This document shows positions 21,800 to 33,600 of a DNA stretch of 64,000 bases, piece after piece. A program made the translations under genes and the position numbers. The number at the start of each line of letters is the position of its first letter. Within the stretch, counting starts at the first letter, position 1. The notes beneath the pieces are model-generated. The model worked only from the letters and a program-made list of their open reading frames with translations. It ran no database searches and was not told where the DNA came from. The stretch is from Azolla caroliniana (lineage: Eukaryota > Polypodiophyta): assembly GCA_043228905.1 (NCBI GenBank), contig JBHGNT010000020.1:6200001-6264000 (forward strand), written 5' to 3'.

Positions 21800-23097
21800 G
21801 TGCAATCCTCACCACCGGACACTCGATCGCGAGTTGATTCACCACCAAAACCCCTGTCGAGCCCTCCGGAGGTCAATCAACCGGAACTAAACCCTTTTCC
21901 GGTGCTCCCAGAAGACCTAGAGTACGACATCATGCCGTACCCATACCCACGATACACCGACGAACTAGACGCGGAGTCACACATCCGTGCCTTCATATCC
22001 ACGTGGCAGGCCAACCACTCAACGCACCGCCTCACACCAGCCGAGATCGATGCCTCAAAGATTGTCGAGTTCCCACTCTCTCTCGATGGACCGGCCGCAC
22101 GATGTTACTCTCGCCTCGAAATAGGAGAGGCCACCACTTTTCAAATCGTGCGCACAAAGTTCCTTGAACTTTTTCATCGCGAGGTGCCTAAACGGGAACT
22201 GCTCCGGCAATTCTTCTCTATATGCCAAGAACCGCACGAAACGGTTGCGCAGTTCACGATCCGGTTCCAGGATCTCTACCGACAAGTGGCCGATGATGTC
22301 TCGGCACAACATATACCGGACACTTTCCTATCCAGTTTATGAGAGCCTCTCCGAACGACTCTCGCACTTACAAATTTTGCCAACCATACCATCGAACAAG
22401 TCATAGTGCGGGTTCTCGCCCTCGATCGGACCCAACACGACGCGGCCTTCTCGATGACATCCTTGCAAAACGCACTTCCCCAAGAGGACAATCTCTTTCG
22501 CCAAGCCCTCCAATGCACGGCGTGTTCAAGATTAGAGCACCTGGCCCTCGAATGTCCCCACCGACCACAGTGTCTGATCTGCCAGTCTCGAGCTCACACT
22601 GTCGAGCAGTGCGAATATAATATGCTGAACCGCACAACGGCGGCACCGGTCCGCCAGATCGAGCCACGAAATACATACTCTCGGTAGGACGAGCGATATG
22701 TCTACCGAGACCAGGATAACGACCGACCGCGATCCCCGGATCGACGGCGCCGAGACGACGACTACCGACGTGATCATTATCGCGATGACCGGCACGACGA
22801 TTATGCTCGATATGATGACGATTGCGATGACTGGTATGACCGACGGAACTCACGCATTGATCGGCGAAACGGCAACCGCAACACTCGCAACAATAGAAGA
22901 CCTAACGACAACCGCCGACGGGACGCTCCTCAAAATAACCAGCGCAACTCCAACGCACCTTAGAACAACCCACCACCAAACGAGACGGAGAATCAACAAC
23001 AACAGCTTCCACACACAGACCGAGCGGACACCAGCAGCTCGGCCAACGTTACATGTTTTAAATGTAACCAACCAGGCCCCTACGCCACGCAATGTCC
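21800..23097 (+). pseudogene. GypG2 gag
   Basis: Retrotrans_gag-type capsid from the ATG at 21800, in one frame to about 23097 with in-frame stops at 22340 (TGA), 22686 (TAG) and about 22957 (TAG). The capsid core (DAESHIRAFISTWQANH, DGPAARCYSRL, TIRFQDLYRQV) aligns with GypG1. Two knuckles follow: CTACSRLEHLALEC and CLICQSRAHTVEQC. Next comes a stretch of about 80 residues dominated by Arg and Asp (22690-22930). A third knuckle-like CFKCNQPGPYATQC has Pro in place of His. A frameshift near 23100 leads into the protease frame. Confidence 0.85.
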
Positions 23098-23990
23098 AGC
23101 TATGGGATGTTCTTACCAACTCCCGCATCTCGCTACCCCTACATAAACTGTTACCACTCATGCCGAGATTTCTGGACACCCTGGCAGCACTCCAGGCCAA
23201 TACTAAGCCTGTGACGCCACCGGTACACCTCACCGAAGCAGGAACCGGTCCACCACTCATGGATTCTTAGAACCCAGCCATGAGAATCATCATTAAGGGA
23301 CAAGACCTGCACGGATGCATCATCGATGGCGGATCTGGTGTAAACGTTATTAGCAAGTCAACGTGTCTCAACCTCGGCCTGAATCAATGGGAACCATGCC
23401 CCTTTTGGCTTCGGATGGCCGACACCCACTCCGTTCTCCCCATTGGTTTAATCCGCCATCTCGACTTCACACTCGGAGGCCACATGTTCACGATCTCGGC
23501 CGTCGTGCTAAGACTGGAGACACAAGGCGCCTACCCAATTTTACTAGGTCGACCATGGTTGCATACAGCGAATATCAAGCAACATTGGCAACGCAACATG
23601 ATCTCGTTCCGAAGAGGAAAGAAAAAAGTCTGAATCATCACTGAAGAACGAGTCCCCGTCGCCCTCAACACTTCGCCGTTATACGTGGAAGCGGTCCATA
23701 TGCTTGACGGGTTGGCCCATGAGGAGGTCGACGAGTTCCTAGATGATCATCCCACGATCATCCCTCTCTTCGAAATCAAAACCTTACCAACCATCGAGCC
23801 ATCTAAAGACAAGGAATTCACGGAGGAGTCACCACCCCAAGATGAACCAGATGCAACCACAGTTGCCGAGCTACGTCATGCTCGGGAGGCTTTCGAACGC
23901 GAACTCGCCATTTCACAACGAGTGAAAGCATCAACCCTAGAAACAATAAACCTCGGTTCGGACGAGAATCCTCGTACGTTACAAATTGCC
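23098..23990 (+). pseudogene. GypG2 protease and RT N-terminal part
   Basis: Aspartic protease with CIIDGGSGVNVISK (catalytic DGGS form) and the ILLGRPWL flap-like end, in one frame from about 23098. Stops are TAG/TGA at 23268 and 23631. The latter is TGA where GypG1 keeps an Arg codon. Downstream is the acidic connector (MLDGLAHEEVDEFLDDHPTI) leading to RT. The frame is cut at TTGCC (23986-23990) by CopA-2 and resumes at 46135. Confidence 0.85.
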
Positions 23991-24190
23991 TGTTGAGAGA
24001 CAAGCTCAACATCGTCCGGATCGGCTGAAGAAGCCGAGGACCGGATCGGTTAGGTCGAATGCGTAAACTGGTACGCAGACCGGTGCATAGGTAGGGCCGG
24101 ATCGGTGCATAAACCGGGAGGCCGTTAGGAAAGATATTCCGTGAGGAATATATTTGGGAGTTAGTGTAGGAGCTCTTAATGAGCATTGAA
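23991..24190 (+). repeat. CopA-2 5' LTR, 3'-truncated
   Basis: Starts TGTTGAGAGACAAGCTCAAC and follows the CopA LTR to GAGCATTGAAGTAC. It then passes straight into gag (CACAAGCACACACACCGA). The TATA box, R/U5, primer site and about 580 bp of gag are gone. Confidence 0.9.
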
Positions 24191-27100
24191 GTACCACAAG
24201 CACACACACCGATAGCAGAATGCTATACACGGAGGGAGATAGGCCCCGTGGACGTGGAGGACGAGGCGAGTCGGCGCACAATGGAGGCGGCCGACGAGAT
24301 CAAGGAAGAAGGCACCGAAGTGATGCCGACAGCAACTCCGGACCCTCCGGAAACAGGGGGAATCGAAGCGATGAGAACCGGCAAGGGAAGGTCATCGCGG
24401 AGTGCTGGTATTGTGGCAAGAAAGGCCACAAGGAAAGTGAGTGCTGGAAGAAGCGCGCCGATTCGGAGAGAACCGGTTCCGGAAACGGCTCCAGACATAC
24501 CGACAAGGGAAATCGGCAGCGATCGCACTACGCCGAAGACTCCGGGAGAGCCGGAGAAGGGTCTACCTTCGTGACGAGACACGATGCAAACTCAATGAAA
24601 CGGACCACCCTGAGATCGGACGAGGTGTGGTACGTAGACTCCGGCGTGTCAAACCACATCACGAGCCATAAGGAGTGGTTCTCGTACCTTGAAAAACCGA
24701 TACAACCTGCAGTAGTCGCAACTGGAGACGACACTCCGCATCCGATCATGAATGTCGGAGAAGTTCCCCTTAGCCATGTCGGGCAGAAAGGGAAACTCAT
24801 GAACGTGCTGCACGCTCCGACAATCACGAAGAACTTGGTCTCGGTCGGACAGATCGTCGACCAAGGGATGGAGGTTCGGTTTACACACCTCGGGTGCTTC
24901 TTTGAGGAAGAAGGCCGTGTGATTGCGCAAGGGCGCAGAGACGGGAGGATGTTCATCCTCGAATCCACTGACGGCGGCACCCCAATGTTCAAGAAGGGAC
25001 AAAAATCCGAGTCGGACATCGACTTGTGGCACAAGCGGATAGGCCACGTCAACTACCAACGGCTTCAAGATCTGCAATCGAAACAGGTAGTGATCGGATT
25101 GCCCAAATTTAGTGGCTGAAAGGCACAAATTTGTGAAGCCTGCCAGCTCTGGAAGCAACACAGACTTCCTTTCCCCAACGAGCGAAACCGGAGCCGGAAC
25201 AAGCTCGACCTTATACACTCCGATGTATGGGGGCCAGCACAAAACGTTAGTCTTGGCGGGAGCCAATATTTCGTCTCCTTCATCGACGACCACACGCAGC
25301 ACACGTGGATCTACCTCATTGAGAGGAAGAGCGAAGTCTTTGACTGTTTTCGGGCCCTCAAAGGGTTCGTGGAAACGGAAATGGGACGAAAGATAAAGTG
25401 CCTGCGGTCGGATGGCGGGAAAGAGTACTTCTCCGGTCAATTCAACGGTTATCTACAACAAATGGGAATTTGGCGCGAATTCAGTTGTAGATACACGCCG
25501 GGGCAAAACGGCGTGGCCGAGAAGAAGAATCGGTCAATTGTGGAAGCGGCACGGGTAATGCTAGAGGAGAAGAGCTTGCCCAAGTTCTACTGGGCCGAGG
25601 CGGTAAGGACCACGGTTTACATCCAAAACCGGATCGGAGACAAAGTGTCGGCGCACGAGCTATATTTCGGAACGAAGCTGAACTTGCGACACTTCAGGAT
25701 GTTCGATAGCATTGCGTATATGCATGTACCGAAGGAGAAAAGGAGGAAGCTAGACGCAAAGGCCGAGAAATGCATCTTGGTTGGTTACTCGGACGAGCAG
25801 AAGGGTTATAAGTGCTATAACCCTCGCACCAAACAAGCGCGTGTCAGCCGCGACGTTGTGTTTGACGAGTCCGCGTCCTGGTACCTGCCCCCGATTCCGA
25901 ACCCCGACTCCAATCCGAGCTCTGACGATGAGGTCAGAGAGGCCGAGATGCCTCTGGATGACCCCGAAATCGAGACCCGCGAAGAGAGTATGATTTCACT
26001 CCGTTTAAGTGGACCGATTGGACGACTGAGTCGGTACGATCAGTCCGATGAAGAGCCGGCGAGTAGTAGACACTCGATCGTGCATTCCCCGCGCAGGAAG
26101 CCGAGGAGACGGCTTACGCGCAAAGAGAAAGGGAAGAAGAAGGTGTCGGATTCCAGCACGGATAGGAACGAGTCAGACCGACGCGAGTCCGACTCCGAGG
26201 GAACCGGTGACGGGTCCTTAAAGGTGAAGTCTGCGTCCACCGAGAAGGCCTCGACATCGGCTATTGCTAGATTACGCCGATCTACCCGCCAGAAGAACCC
26301 TGTTTTGCGGTTCGGATACAACGAGTACATGGCGCATCATTATGCGTACATGACCCATGTAGCGGAAGTGCGTGAGCCGTAGTGCTAAGCAGAAGCGGCT
26401 AAAGACGCGAATTGGCGTGCCGCGATGGAGGAAGAGATGCACGCATTGGCGGAGAACGAGACCTGGGACCTGGTTGATGCACCAACAGGGGTAAAACCGA
26501 TCGGGTGTAGGTGGGTGTACAAGGTCAAGTACAACACCCATGGCTTGGTCAACCGGTACAAGGCTCGGCTAGTGGCAAAGGGCTATGCGCAGAAACACGG
26601 CATCGACTATGATGAGACATTTGCGCCGGTCACGAAAATGACGATCGTCCGTGTTTTGCTGGCAGTAGCTGCGGTGAAGGGGTGGCACTTACATCAGATG
26701 GATGTAAAGAATGCGTTCCTGCAAGGTAACCTTGAGGAACAGGTGTACATGGTACAACCCCCCGGATTTCACTCTGGAACGAACTCCTCGGCAATATGTC
26801 GACTGAAGAAATCCCTTTACGGACTGAAGCAAGCCCCGTGTCCCTGGAACGCGAAGATCACGCAACAACTGCGTCGGATGGGCTTCGTCACGTCAACATC
26901 GGACTCTTCCCTGTTCATCCGGAAAGGTCGACTCAGACCGGTTAGTATTTTACTATATGTTGATGACTTGGTCATCACCGGCGCCAACCTAGGTGAAATC
27001 GACCGCGTGAAGCTCCAACTTGCGGCATCGTTCGACATGAAGGATCTGGGGGACCTTCGTTACATCCTCGGGATCAAAGTGATCCGTACCCCCGAAGGCA

Positions 27101-28354
27101 TATTGATCAGCCAACGTCATTACGTGCTGAGTATGCTCTTCAAATTCGGGATGGCCGACTGTAAGTCCGTCTCGACTCCTCTGGACAGAACCGTCAAGTT
27201 TCGTCCTGATACGGGAAAGGTATGCGACCCGACGAGGTTCCGACAAATTTTCGGAAGCCTCATATACTTGACCATCACCCGACCCGACCTCAGTTATCCG
27301 GTCGGAGTGATCAGTCAGTTCATGGCGCGACCTACCAGGGAGCACCTTCAGTGTGCGCAATGCATACTTTGGTATGTCAATGGCACTAAGGACCGAGGAC
27401 TGCTATATCGGACCGCTGCAGCCGTGCAGTTAGTCGGCTACACCAATGCTGATTGGGCTGGCAACACAGCTGATTGCCGATCCACGTCTGAATACAGTAA
27501 GAAGTAGCCGATAGTTGCACTGTCGAGCACCGAAGCTGAGTACTTAAGGACCTACAAGAGGAGGTGTCAGATCCGACGACGATCTATTGCGACAACCTCA
27601 GTAGCATCCAGCTCGTGAAAAACCCTGTTTTCCACGCCCGGACCAAGCACATTGAGGTGCATTACCATTTCGTCCGTGAGCGTGTCCTTTCCGGTGAAGT
27701 CGAACTTCAGTACGTTCCGACGGATCGGCAGACTGCCGACATCTTCACCAAGCCTCGGATTGCGACAATTCTCAGGTGCGCTCGGATTGCGTCACCTCGA
27801 CGTGCCAAACTTGAGGGGGAGAACAGTCCCGAACGACCAAGCAAGGCAGCAGGAAAAGGAGTGGAGACCGCGACACCACCGAGTCGGTTGACTCGGTTGT
27901 CGAGTTCGACTTCGGATCGGCTGAGGAAGCCGAGGGCGGACCCGCGGAAAAGTTCGAAAGAGGACAGAAGGGGAGCAGTCGAAGGAGAGAGCCGAAGCCA
28001 ACCATGAATGGGGAAGATGACGCCATCGAGGGCGAGAAGACCGAAGACAAGTTGGAGACAACCAACTCGGACGAGAGCGAAAACCGATCGGAGGTAGCCG
28101 AGTCGATTCGGATGTTTGATTCAGATACGTTGAACCAACCGAGGCCCAAGCGGAAGAAAAGGCAGCAGAAGAAGTGTCAACACCGCAACAGCAGACGAGC
28201 TGATAAGGGCCACATGAGCAGACAAGCCGACCAGAAGGGTCGAAGCGCGCGGAGTCGAACAGGTCATGGAGCGCGAGCGAGGCGTGAAGCCAGGAGGAAC
28301 CGGAGCTGTGAGCCCGAAGATCCTGAAGAGCCTCAAGTTGAGCTTGAGGGGGAG
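24191..28354 (+). pseudogene. CopA-2 gag-pol remnant
   Basis: Copia polyprotein lacking the gag N-terminus. Knuckle CWYCGKKGHKESEC and protease WYVDSGVSNH are in 24220-25119. Integrase follows after a TGA at 25117 (CGA in CopA-1): HSDVWGP, LRSDGGKEY, NGVAEKKNRS. The linker is Arg/Ser/Glu-rich. RT with YVDD runs in 26425-27500 after two stops at 26380-26388. RNase H carries a 34-bp and a 50-bp deletion (near 27495 and 27545) relative to CopA-1. A C-terminal acidic/basic tail (about 27800-28360) ends at the polypurine tract. Not functional. Confidence 0.9.
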
Positions 28355-28610
28355 TGTTGAGAGACAAGCTCAACACCGGCCGGATCGGCTGAAGAAGCCG
28401 AGGACCGGATCGGTTGGGACCGATCGGTTAGGCCGAATGCGTAAACCGGTACGCAGACCGGTGCGTAGGTAGGGCCAGATCGGTGCGTAAACCGGGAGGC
28501 CGTTAGGAAAGATATTCCGTGAGGAATATATTTGGGAGTTAGTGTAGGAGCTCTTAATGAGCATTGAAGTATTGTCAGTACTTTGGTCAGTCCTTCTAGG
28601 ACTTGTATAA
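28355..28610 (+). repeat. CopA-2 3' LTR, segment 1
   Basis: First part of the 3' LTR, after polypurine CTTGAGGGGGAG. It ends inside the TATA box (TTGTATAA). GypG1 duplicates TATAA here (28606-28610 and 38505-38509). It carries a 46-bp block of repeated ACCGGT/CGTA motifs absent from CopA-1. Confidence 0.95.
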
Positions 28611-28788
28611 TGTTGTCTGCCTGGCCGGACTAGCCTCAACACAGGTGTCTATCCGACACTTCTCCAAAGGGGTGGTAAGGATTGGATGCTAGGTTACACG
28701 CGTAAGATGATAACAATTAAGCACAGATGGTAAACAATACGAAGATACAGATAAACACACAATAATTACTATTGTATTCCTTTCGTAA
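28611..28788 (-). repeat. GypG1 3' LTR, R-U5 only
   Basis: Matches 38115-38290 of the 5' LTR, then changes abruptly to ORF3 sequence. The missing part is U3 including the TATA box. The junction lies at ACGAAAGGAA, a string present both in the LTR and at the end of ORF3. Confidence 0.85.
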
Positions 28789-30393
28789 GGTTTCTATTAT
28801 TTTTTCGGTCTCAGGGCCGGTTTGCAGGGCTACCGGTTCCGGTTCCGGTTCTGGTTGCTTCCTTGTTGTCCCGACCGGCTCGGTGACAACTTGTGCTTGT
28901 TGAATTCCTTCCCTTGCCTGCAACAGCTCCCCTTGCATTTCCTCGATCTATGTTCGGAGCGCGACCAACTCCTGAGTTGTTGTATGCGTCAGCTGTTGCC
29001 TACACGTTTCTTCTTTCTCTAACTGGTCCGCTACTCCCGATAACTGCTCCAAAAGCCATCTCAACCATTGGGGCTTTGTTCTTCCTGTGTCGGGGTGGCC
29101 TTGCTCAGGCTGTTTTTCCGGCCTTTTCTCTGGCTCCGGCGCTTGTTCATTCTTCTTCTCTGGGATGACCGGTTCTCTAAAGTCCGGCGCAACCGGTGTC
29201 GGTGCTGCTTCCCTCGGTACGGGTTCCGGTACTGCTTCTGGCTCGGCTACTGGAGGTGGTCCTTGCGCCCCCTGCTGAGTTTTGTCAACTGGTGGAGCCG
29301 GTCCTTTCGCCCGTCTCTCCCGACCCTGTCTTGCTGGGAGTCTTACCAGTGGTTCGGATGAGTCTTCTGTTTCAGCTTCCTCCTCCGGTGCGGCTACCAG
29401 GCGGACCTTTTGTATAAAGACCTCTGGTTCCGGTTCCGGCCGTCGCAGCGTTATATGGATTGGTTTGCGCGCTACCGGTTCCTCCTCGGCCGATTTCCCT
29501 TTGCCTTTACCTGCCGGTTTTGCCTTTGTTGCCGGTTCCTGTTGCTGTCGGGATGGTCCTTCCCCCCGTTATTCTGCTTCTTGCTGGGTCCATCCGGGGG
29601 TGTGTTTCTCCAAGATCTGTCGGCGCTTTGTGACCTTTTTCGGCGTCATCTCCTGCCGACCTCTTTTCTTTTGTGTGATGGGGAGCACCGGTGGGACTAA
29701 CACCGTTAGCCATTGTGCTATCCCGACCCATGGCTTTTTTCCTTCCACAAGATTTTTGATGGCCTCCTTCAATCCTTCGGTTATGAAATGGAGCCAGTCT
29801 ATTTGTAAGCCTTCGTACGCTGCTATTAAGAACGCTGCCCGGTACTTGGCTATGGCCGGGGGATGGGGATTCACGAATCCGTATTCCATCATGGCGCGGG
29901 CCACTTCTCCAAACAGCAGGATCTCTCCGCCCTGCGTTCGGTACGCCTTGCTGCTGATAGAGTACTCACCGAAATATTCGAACAGGATCTCACTTGAAGG
30001 GTTTTCGATTGTTTGAAGTCCTCCTGCTTTTATCCCCGTGAGCGCCTGCACCGCTCCTTCCGTGACTTCTGACAAATCGATTGATGCTGCCGCCTGCTCT
30101 GGTTCTGCGTGTGGTGGAGCGTCGGCGATCCGCAGCAATCCTTTTAACCCGTTCTCCCTCATCCATTGGCGTGCCTCTTCCGACAGTACCATTGTTTCGA
30201 ATTCTTCTTCTGCTGCCTGTTGTTCGGGATCGGGCTGTGTGTGCTCTGTGCGTCGGATCGCTCTTCTGTGCTTCTGCGCCTGTATGTAGGAAAATTCGTA
30301 AAAAGTGAGTCCTTCGCAGGCCTGTGTCTTATATAGTGGCTTTTGCCTCGAGCCGCCCTTTTTCGTTTCCCGCGCATGTTCCTCTCCCGGCAT
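28789..30393 (-). pseudogene. GypG1 ORF3
   Basis: Third ORF of GypG1, about 535 codons in one frame from the ATG at 30393, with stops at 29569 (TAA) and near 28950 (TAG). The N-terminal half holds the domain shared with GypG2 ORF3: EYFGEYSISSKAYRTQGG, FGEVARAMMEYGFVNPH, and AAYEGLQIDWLHFITEGL, ending in a hydrophobic patch (WVGIAQWLTVLVPPVLPI). The second half is Pro/Glu/Arg-rich, with a short heptad-like segment near 29060-28890. It ends LRKE at the 3' LTR, like the LKEE end of GypG2. No known family recognised. No signal peptide. The long coiled coil of GypG2 ORF3 is absent here but present at 34830-36202. Confidence 0.75.
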
Positions 30394-30440
30394 AATTAGT
30401 ATGTCCTTTCTTGTTTGCCGCGTGTGAGTGCCCACGTTCC

Positions 30441-30453
30441 ATGCTTTAAATAG
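30441..30453 (-). promoter_or_regulatory. TATA-like box before GypG1 ORF3
   Basis: CTATTTAAAGCAT on the minus strand, about 50-60 bp before the ORF3 ATG at 30393. GypG2 has CTATTTAAGCAC at the same place. Function as an internal promoter is inferred from conservation and position. Confidence 0.55.
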
Positions 30454-30572
30454 CAAGTACGCGCACGTCCTTCTTTAATGCATGGCGCCTCTTCGTTGCA
30501 TGGTGGCGCTCCCACCTCTTGTGATATCCCCATCATTACTATGATTCGCATCGATTTTGCCCACGTCTTCTT

Positions 30573-30677
30573 TTCTTTTCTTTTCTTTTTTCTTTTTTTT
30601 TTTTTTTTTTCTTTTTTTTTCTTTTTTTTTTTCTTTTTTTTTTTCTTTTTCTTTTACCTTTTTTTTTTTTTTTACCT
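30573..30677 (-). repeat. A-rich polypurine tract between pol and ORF3
   Basis: About 100 nt of nearly pure A/G on the element's sense strand (T/C on the plus strand). It lies between the end of integrase and the ORF3 TATA-like box. It may be a slipped microsatellite or an internal plus-strand primer site. Confidence 0.7.
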
Positions 30678-30688
30678 TTTGGACCACG

Positions 30689-33600
30689 TCATTTGCTGGT
30701 CCCCCCCGATTTGTTCGGGTCGGTTCGTGTGGATACCGGATCCTTCTGTCGGTTTTCCGGGATAGTCTTTGTCGGTGTTGGTGTCGGTTCCTCATCTTGC
30801 CGGATTTCCGGGTTTTGCTTGAACGGGTTCGCTGGCATATTTCCCTTATACGGCTTTAGCCGAAACCCATTTGCCCACTTGCCGATGACATCTCCAGACA
30901 ACGTGCCGAGCTGATACGACCCATTGTACTCCTTGGTGATCCAGAACGGTCCGGTCCATCGAAACCGCAACTTTCCCGGCATGTTCCCCATCCGTGTCTG
31001 GAATAGTAGCACCGGTTTCCCGACTTCGAACTCCTTTTCATTGCCACGCCGGTGTCGGTCCACGAAAGCTTTTCTCCTCCTTTGCTCCAGTTCGAGTTGT
31101 AGTAAGCTGGCTATTCGGTTTTCTTCTAATTCCAACAACGTCGCCAGCCGGATTCGTTCGGTCTCGTTCTCACTTAAGCGCTCCTTCACCTGAATCCGTA
31201 AGCTGGGGATCCGGAACTCTACCGGCATGACCGCTTCTAAACCGAATGCTAGCCGAAACGGGGTTGTCCGGATGCTGGTTTTGTAGGTTGTTCGGTACGC
31301 CCATAGCGCGCTTTGCAATTTCGTATCCCAGTCGGTTCGGTTCTCGTTGACGATTTTTCGTAAGATGTTCTGCAGAGTTTTGTTCGTTGATTCCGCTAGT
31401 CCATTGGCTTGAGGGTAGTAGGGAGTACTCTTTTTATGTACCACCGCGTAAAATGACGTCAGGCTTTCTACTACCTGCCCGAGAAAATGTCCTCCTTGGT
31501 CACTTATAAGCTCGATCGGGCATCCATACCGGCACCATATGCACTCGTACAGGAACTTTGCCGTGGACGCGGCCGTGTTGTCCCATAAGGCCTTTGCTTC
31601 TACCCATTTGGTGCAATAGTCGGTTGCCACTATGACATACCGATTTCCGGTTCGCATTGCCGGTGGATTGAAGGGACCGACAAAGTCCAAACCCCACTTT
31701 TGAAACGGTTCCAAAGGCAAGACCGGGTGGTGTGGCATCCGGGCCTGCTCCGTGGGTTGGCCCAGTCGTTGACACAAATCTCATTCTCTGCTATACTTCA
31801 CGGCATCTTTTAGGGTGGTGGGCCACCACAGTCCGCTCTGCCATATTTTCCGAGCGGTTGCGTCGCCGGCATAATGCCCACCGAGAATTCCACAGTGGGC
31901 TTCCCTGAGGATTAAATCCTTCTCATCGCTCCGCACTGCTCGTCTCCAGATGCCATCTGCCCCCTTGTGATAGAGGGTGTCTCCAACCAAGCAGAAATGT
32001 CTACTTCTTACTGCTACCCTTTTCCTTTCATCGCGGTCCATGTTCTCCGGGGGAACTCCGGTGCTCAGGAACTGATGCATCTCAGTTAGCCATGTGTCTT
32101 CATCGGCTACCGTTGTATCCATTGCCGGTTTCGTCGTGATCCGGAACAATTCGGCGTCGGGAAACTCATCCTGGACGCCGTCCCCTGCTTCTCCGGATTC
32201 GAGTCTGCTTAGGTAGTCCGCTACCGCATGCTGCGCCCCGGGTCGGTGGAAAATGTCGAATTCAAATTCCGGTAACAGCAGTGTCCATCGTGCAATTTTT
32301 CCCGTCAGGGATGCCTTCAAGACCAGGTAGAGTAGTGCCGAATGGTCGACATGGAAGGAAAACTTCCTTCCGAGCAGATAGTGCCTGTACTTTGTGACAC
32401 TATACACCATTCCCAATGCCTCGCGTTCCGTCGTAGAGTAATTCCATTCGGCTTTTGAGAGTTTCCGGCTTGCGTAGTACACCGGTCGGTACCATTTTGG
32501 CTCCGTGAGTTGGATCAGAACGCTGCCGATTGCTACGTCCGACGCGTCGACGAAGACGTGAAAGCTTTTACTCCAATCCGGCGGTTGCACCACCGGAGCT
32601 TGCGACAGCATAACCTTCAACGCTTGGTAGGCTTCCTCCTCCGTCTCCGCCCATAGGAAGGGTACCCTATGTACGGCGGTATGTAACGGTGTAGCGAAGT
32701 CTGCGAGGTGCCGTATCATCTGGCTATGCCACCTTATTTGGCCCAGGAACCGGCTTAAAGCCTTTGCGTTATTTGGTGCTGGTGCCTCGAGAATCGCCTT
32801 GACTTTATCCAGATCTACCGTGATTCCTTCCTTACTCACCACGTGCCCTAGTAAGTTGCCGCTTGCCACTCCAAAGACGCACTTGGCCAGGTTCAGGTTC
32901 AATCGGTACTCGCGGCACTTCTCCAAGCACAGCCGGAGGTGATCGAGATGCTCTCTGTGCCGGCTGTAGACCGCGAAATCGTCAAGGAAGACCTGCATAA
33001 AACCGGGGATATATTCCCCAAAAATTTCCATTATTATCCTTTGAAAGGTCGCTGGAGCCGTCTTTAGTCCGAACATCATCACGACTGCGACGAACACTTC
33101 CCATTCCGTCACGAACGCTGTCTTCTCCTGGTCGGCCGGGTTCATTCGTATTTGGTTGTAACCGCTAAATCCATCCAGGAAGCTGTAAACTTCGTGGCCG
33201 GCTACCGCATCTAACACCCCGTCCGTAAATGGTAGTGGAAACACATCGGTCACTGTTGCGGCATTTAGTTTTCGGTAGTCCACGCATACCCGGATTTTGC
33301 CGTTCTTTTTCGGGACCACCACTATCGGACTCAGCCAGGTTGCCTGCTTGACCGGTCGGATAAATCCGACCCGGAGGAGCTTATCAATTTCCTCCTTCAC
33401 CTTCGCCGCATAATTCGGATTCATCCGGTACCTGCGTTGAGCGATCGGTTTCGCGTCCGTACTTAGGTGAATTTGGTGCTGATAGAGCTGGGGGTCCAGC
33501 CCTCACATGTCTTCGTACGACCACGCGAACACATCCTTGAAGTCTGTTAATAATGCTACCATTGCCTTCTTTTCTTCCTTCGGCAACTCCTTTGCAACAT

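Noticed and set aside
28822-30289. Plus-strand ORFs opposite GypG1 ORF3
   Set aside because: Antisense of the Pro/Glu-rich ORF3; Ser/Leu/Phe-rich composition expected from the complement.
30475-30795. Lys/Glu-rich 106-aa ORF
   Set aside because: Translation of the polypurine tract; composition artefact.
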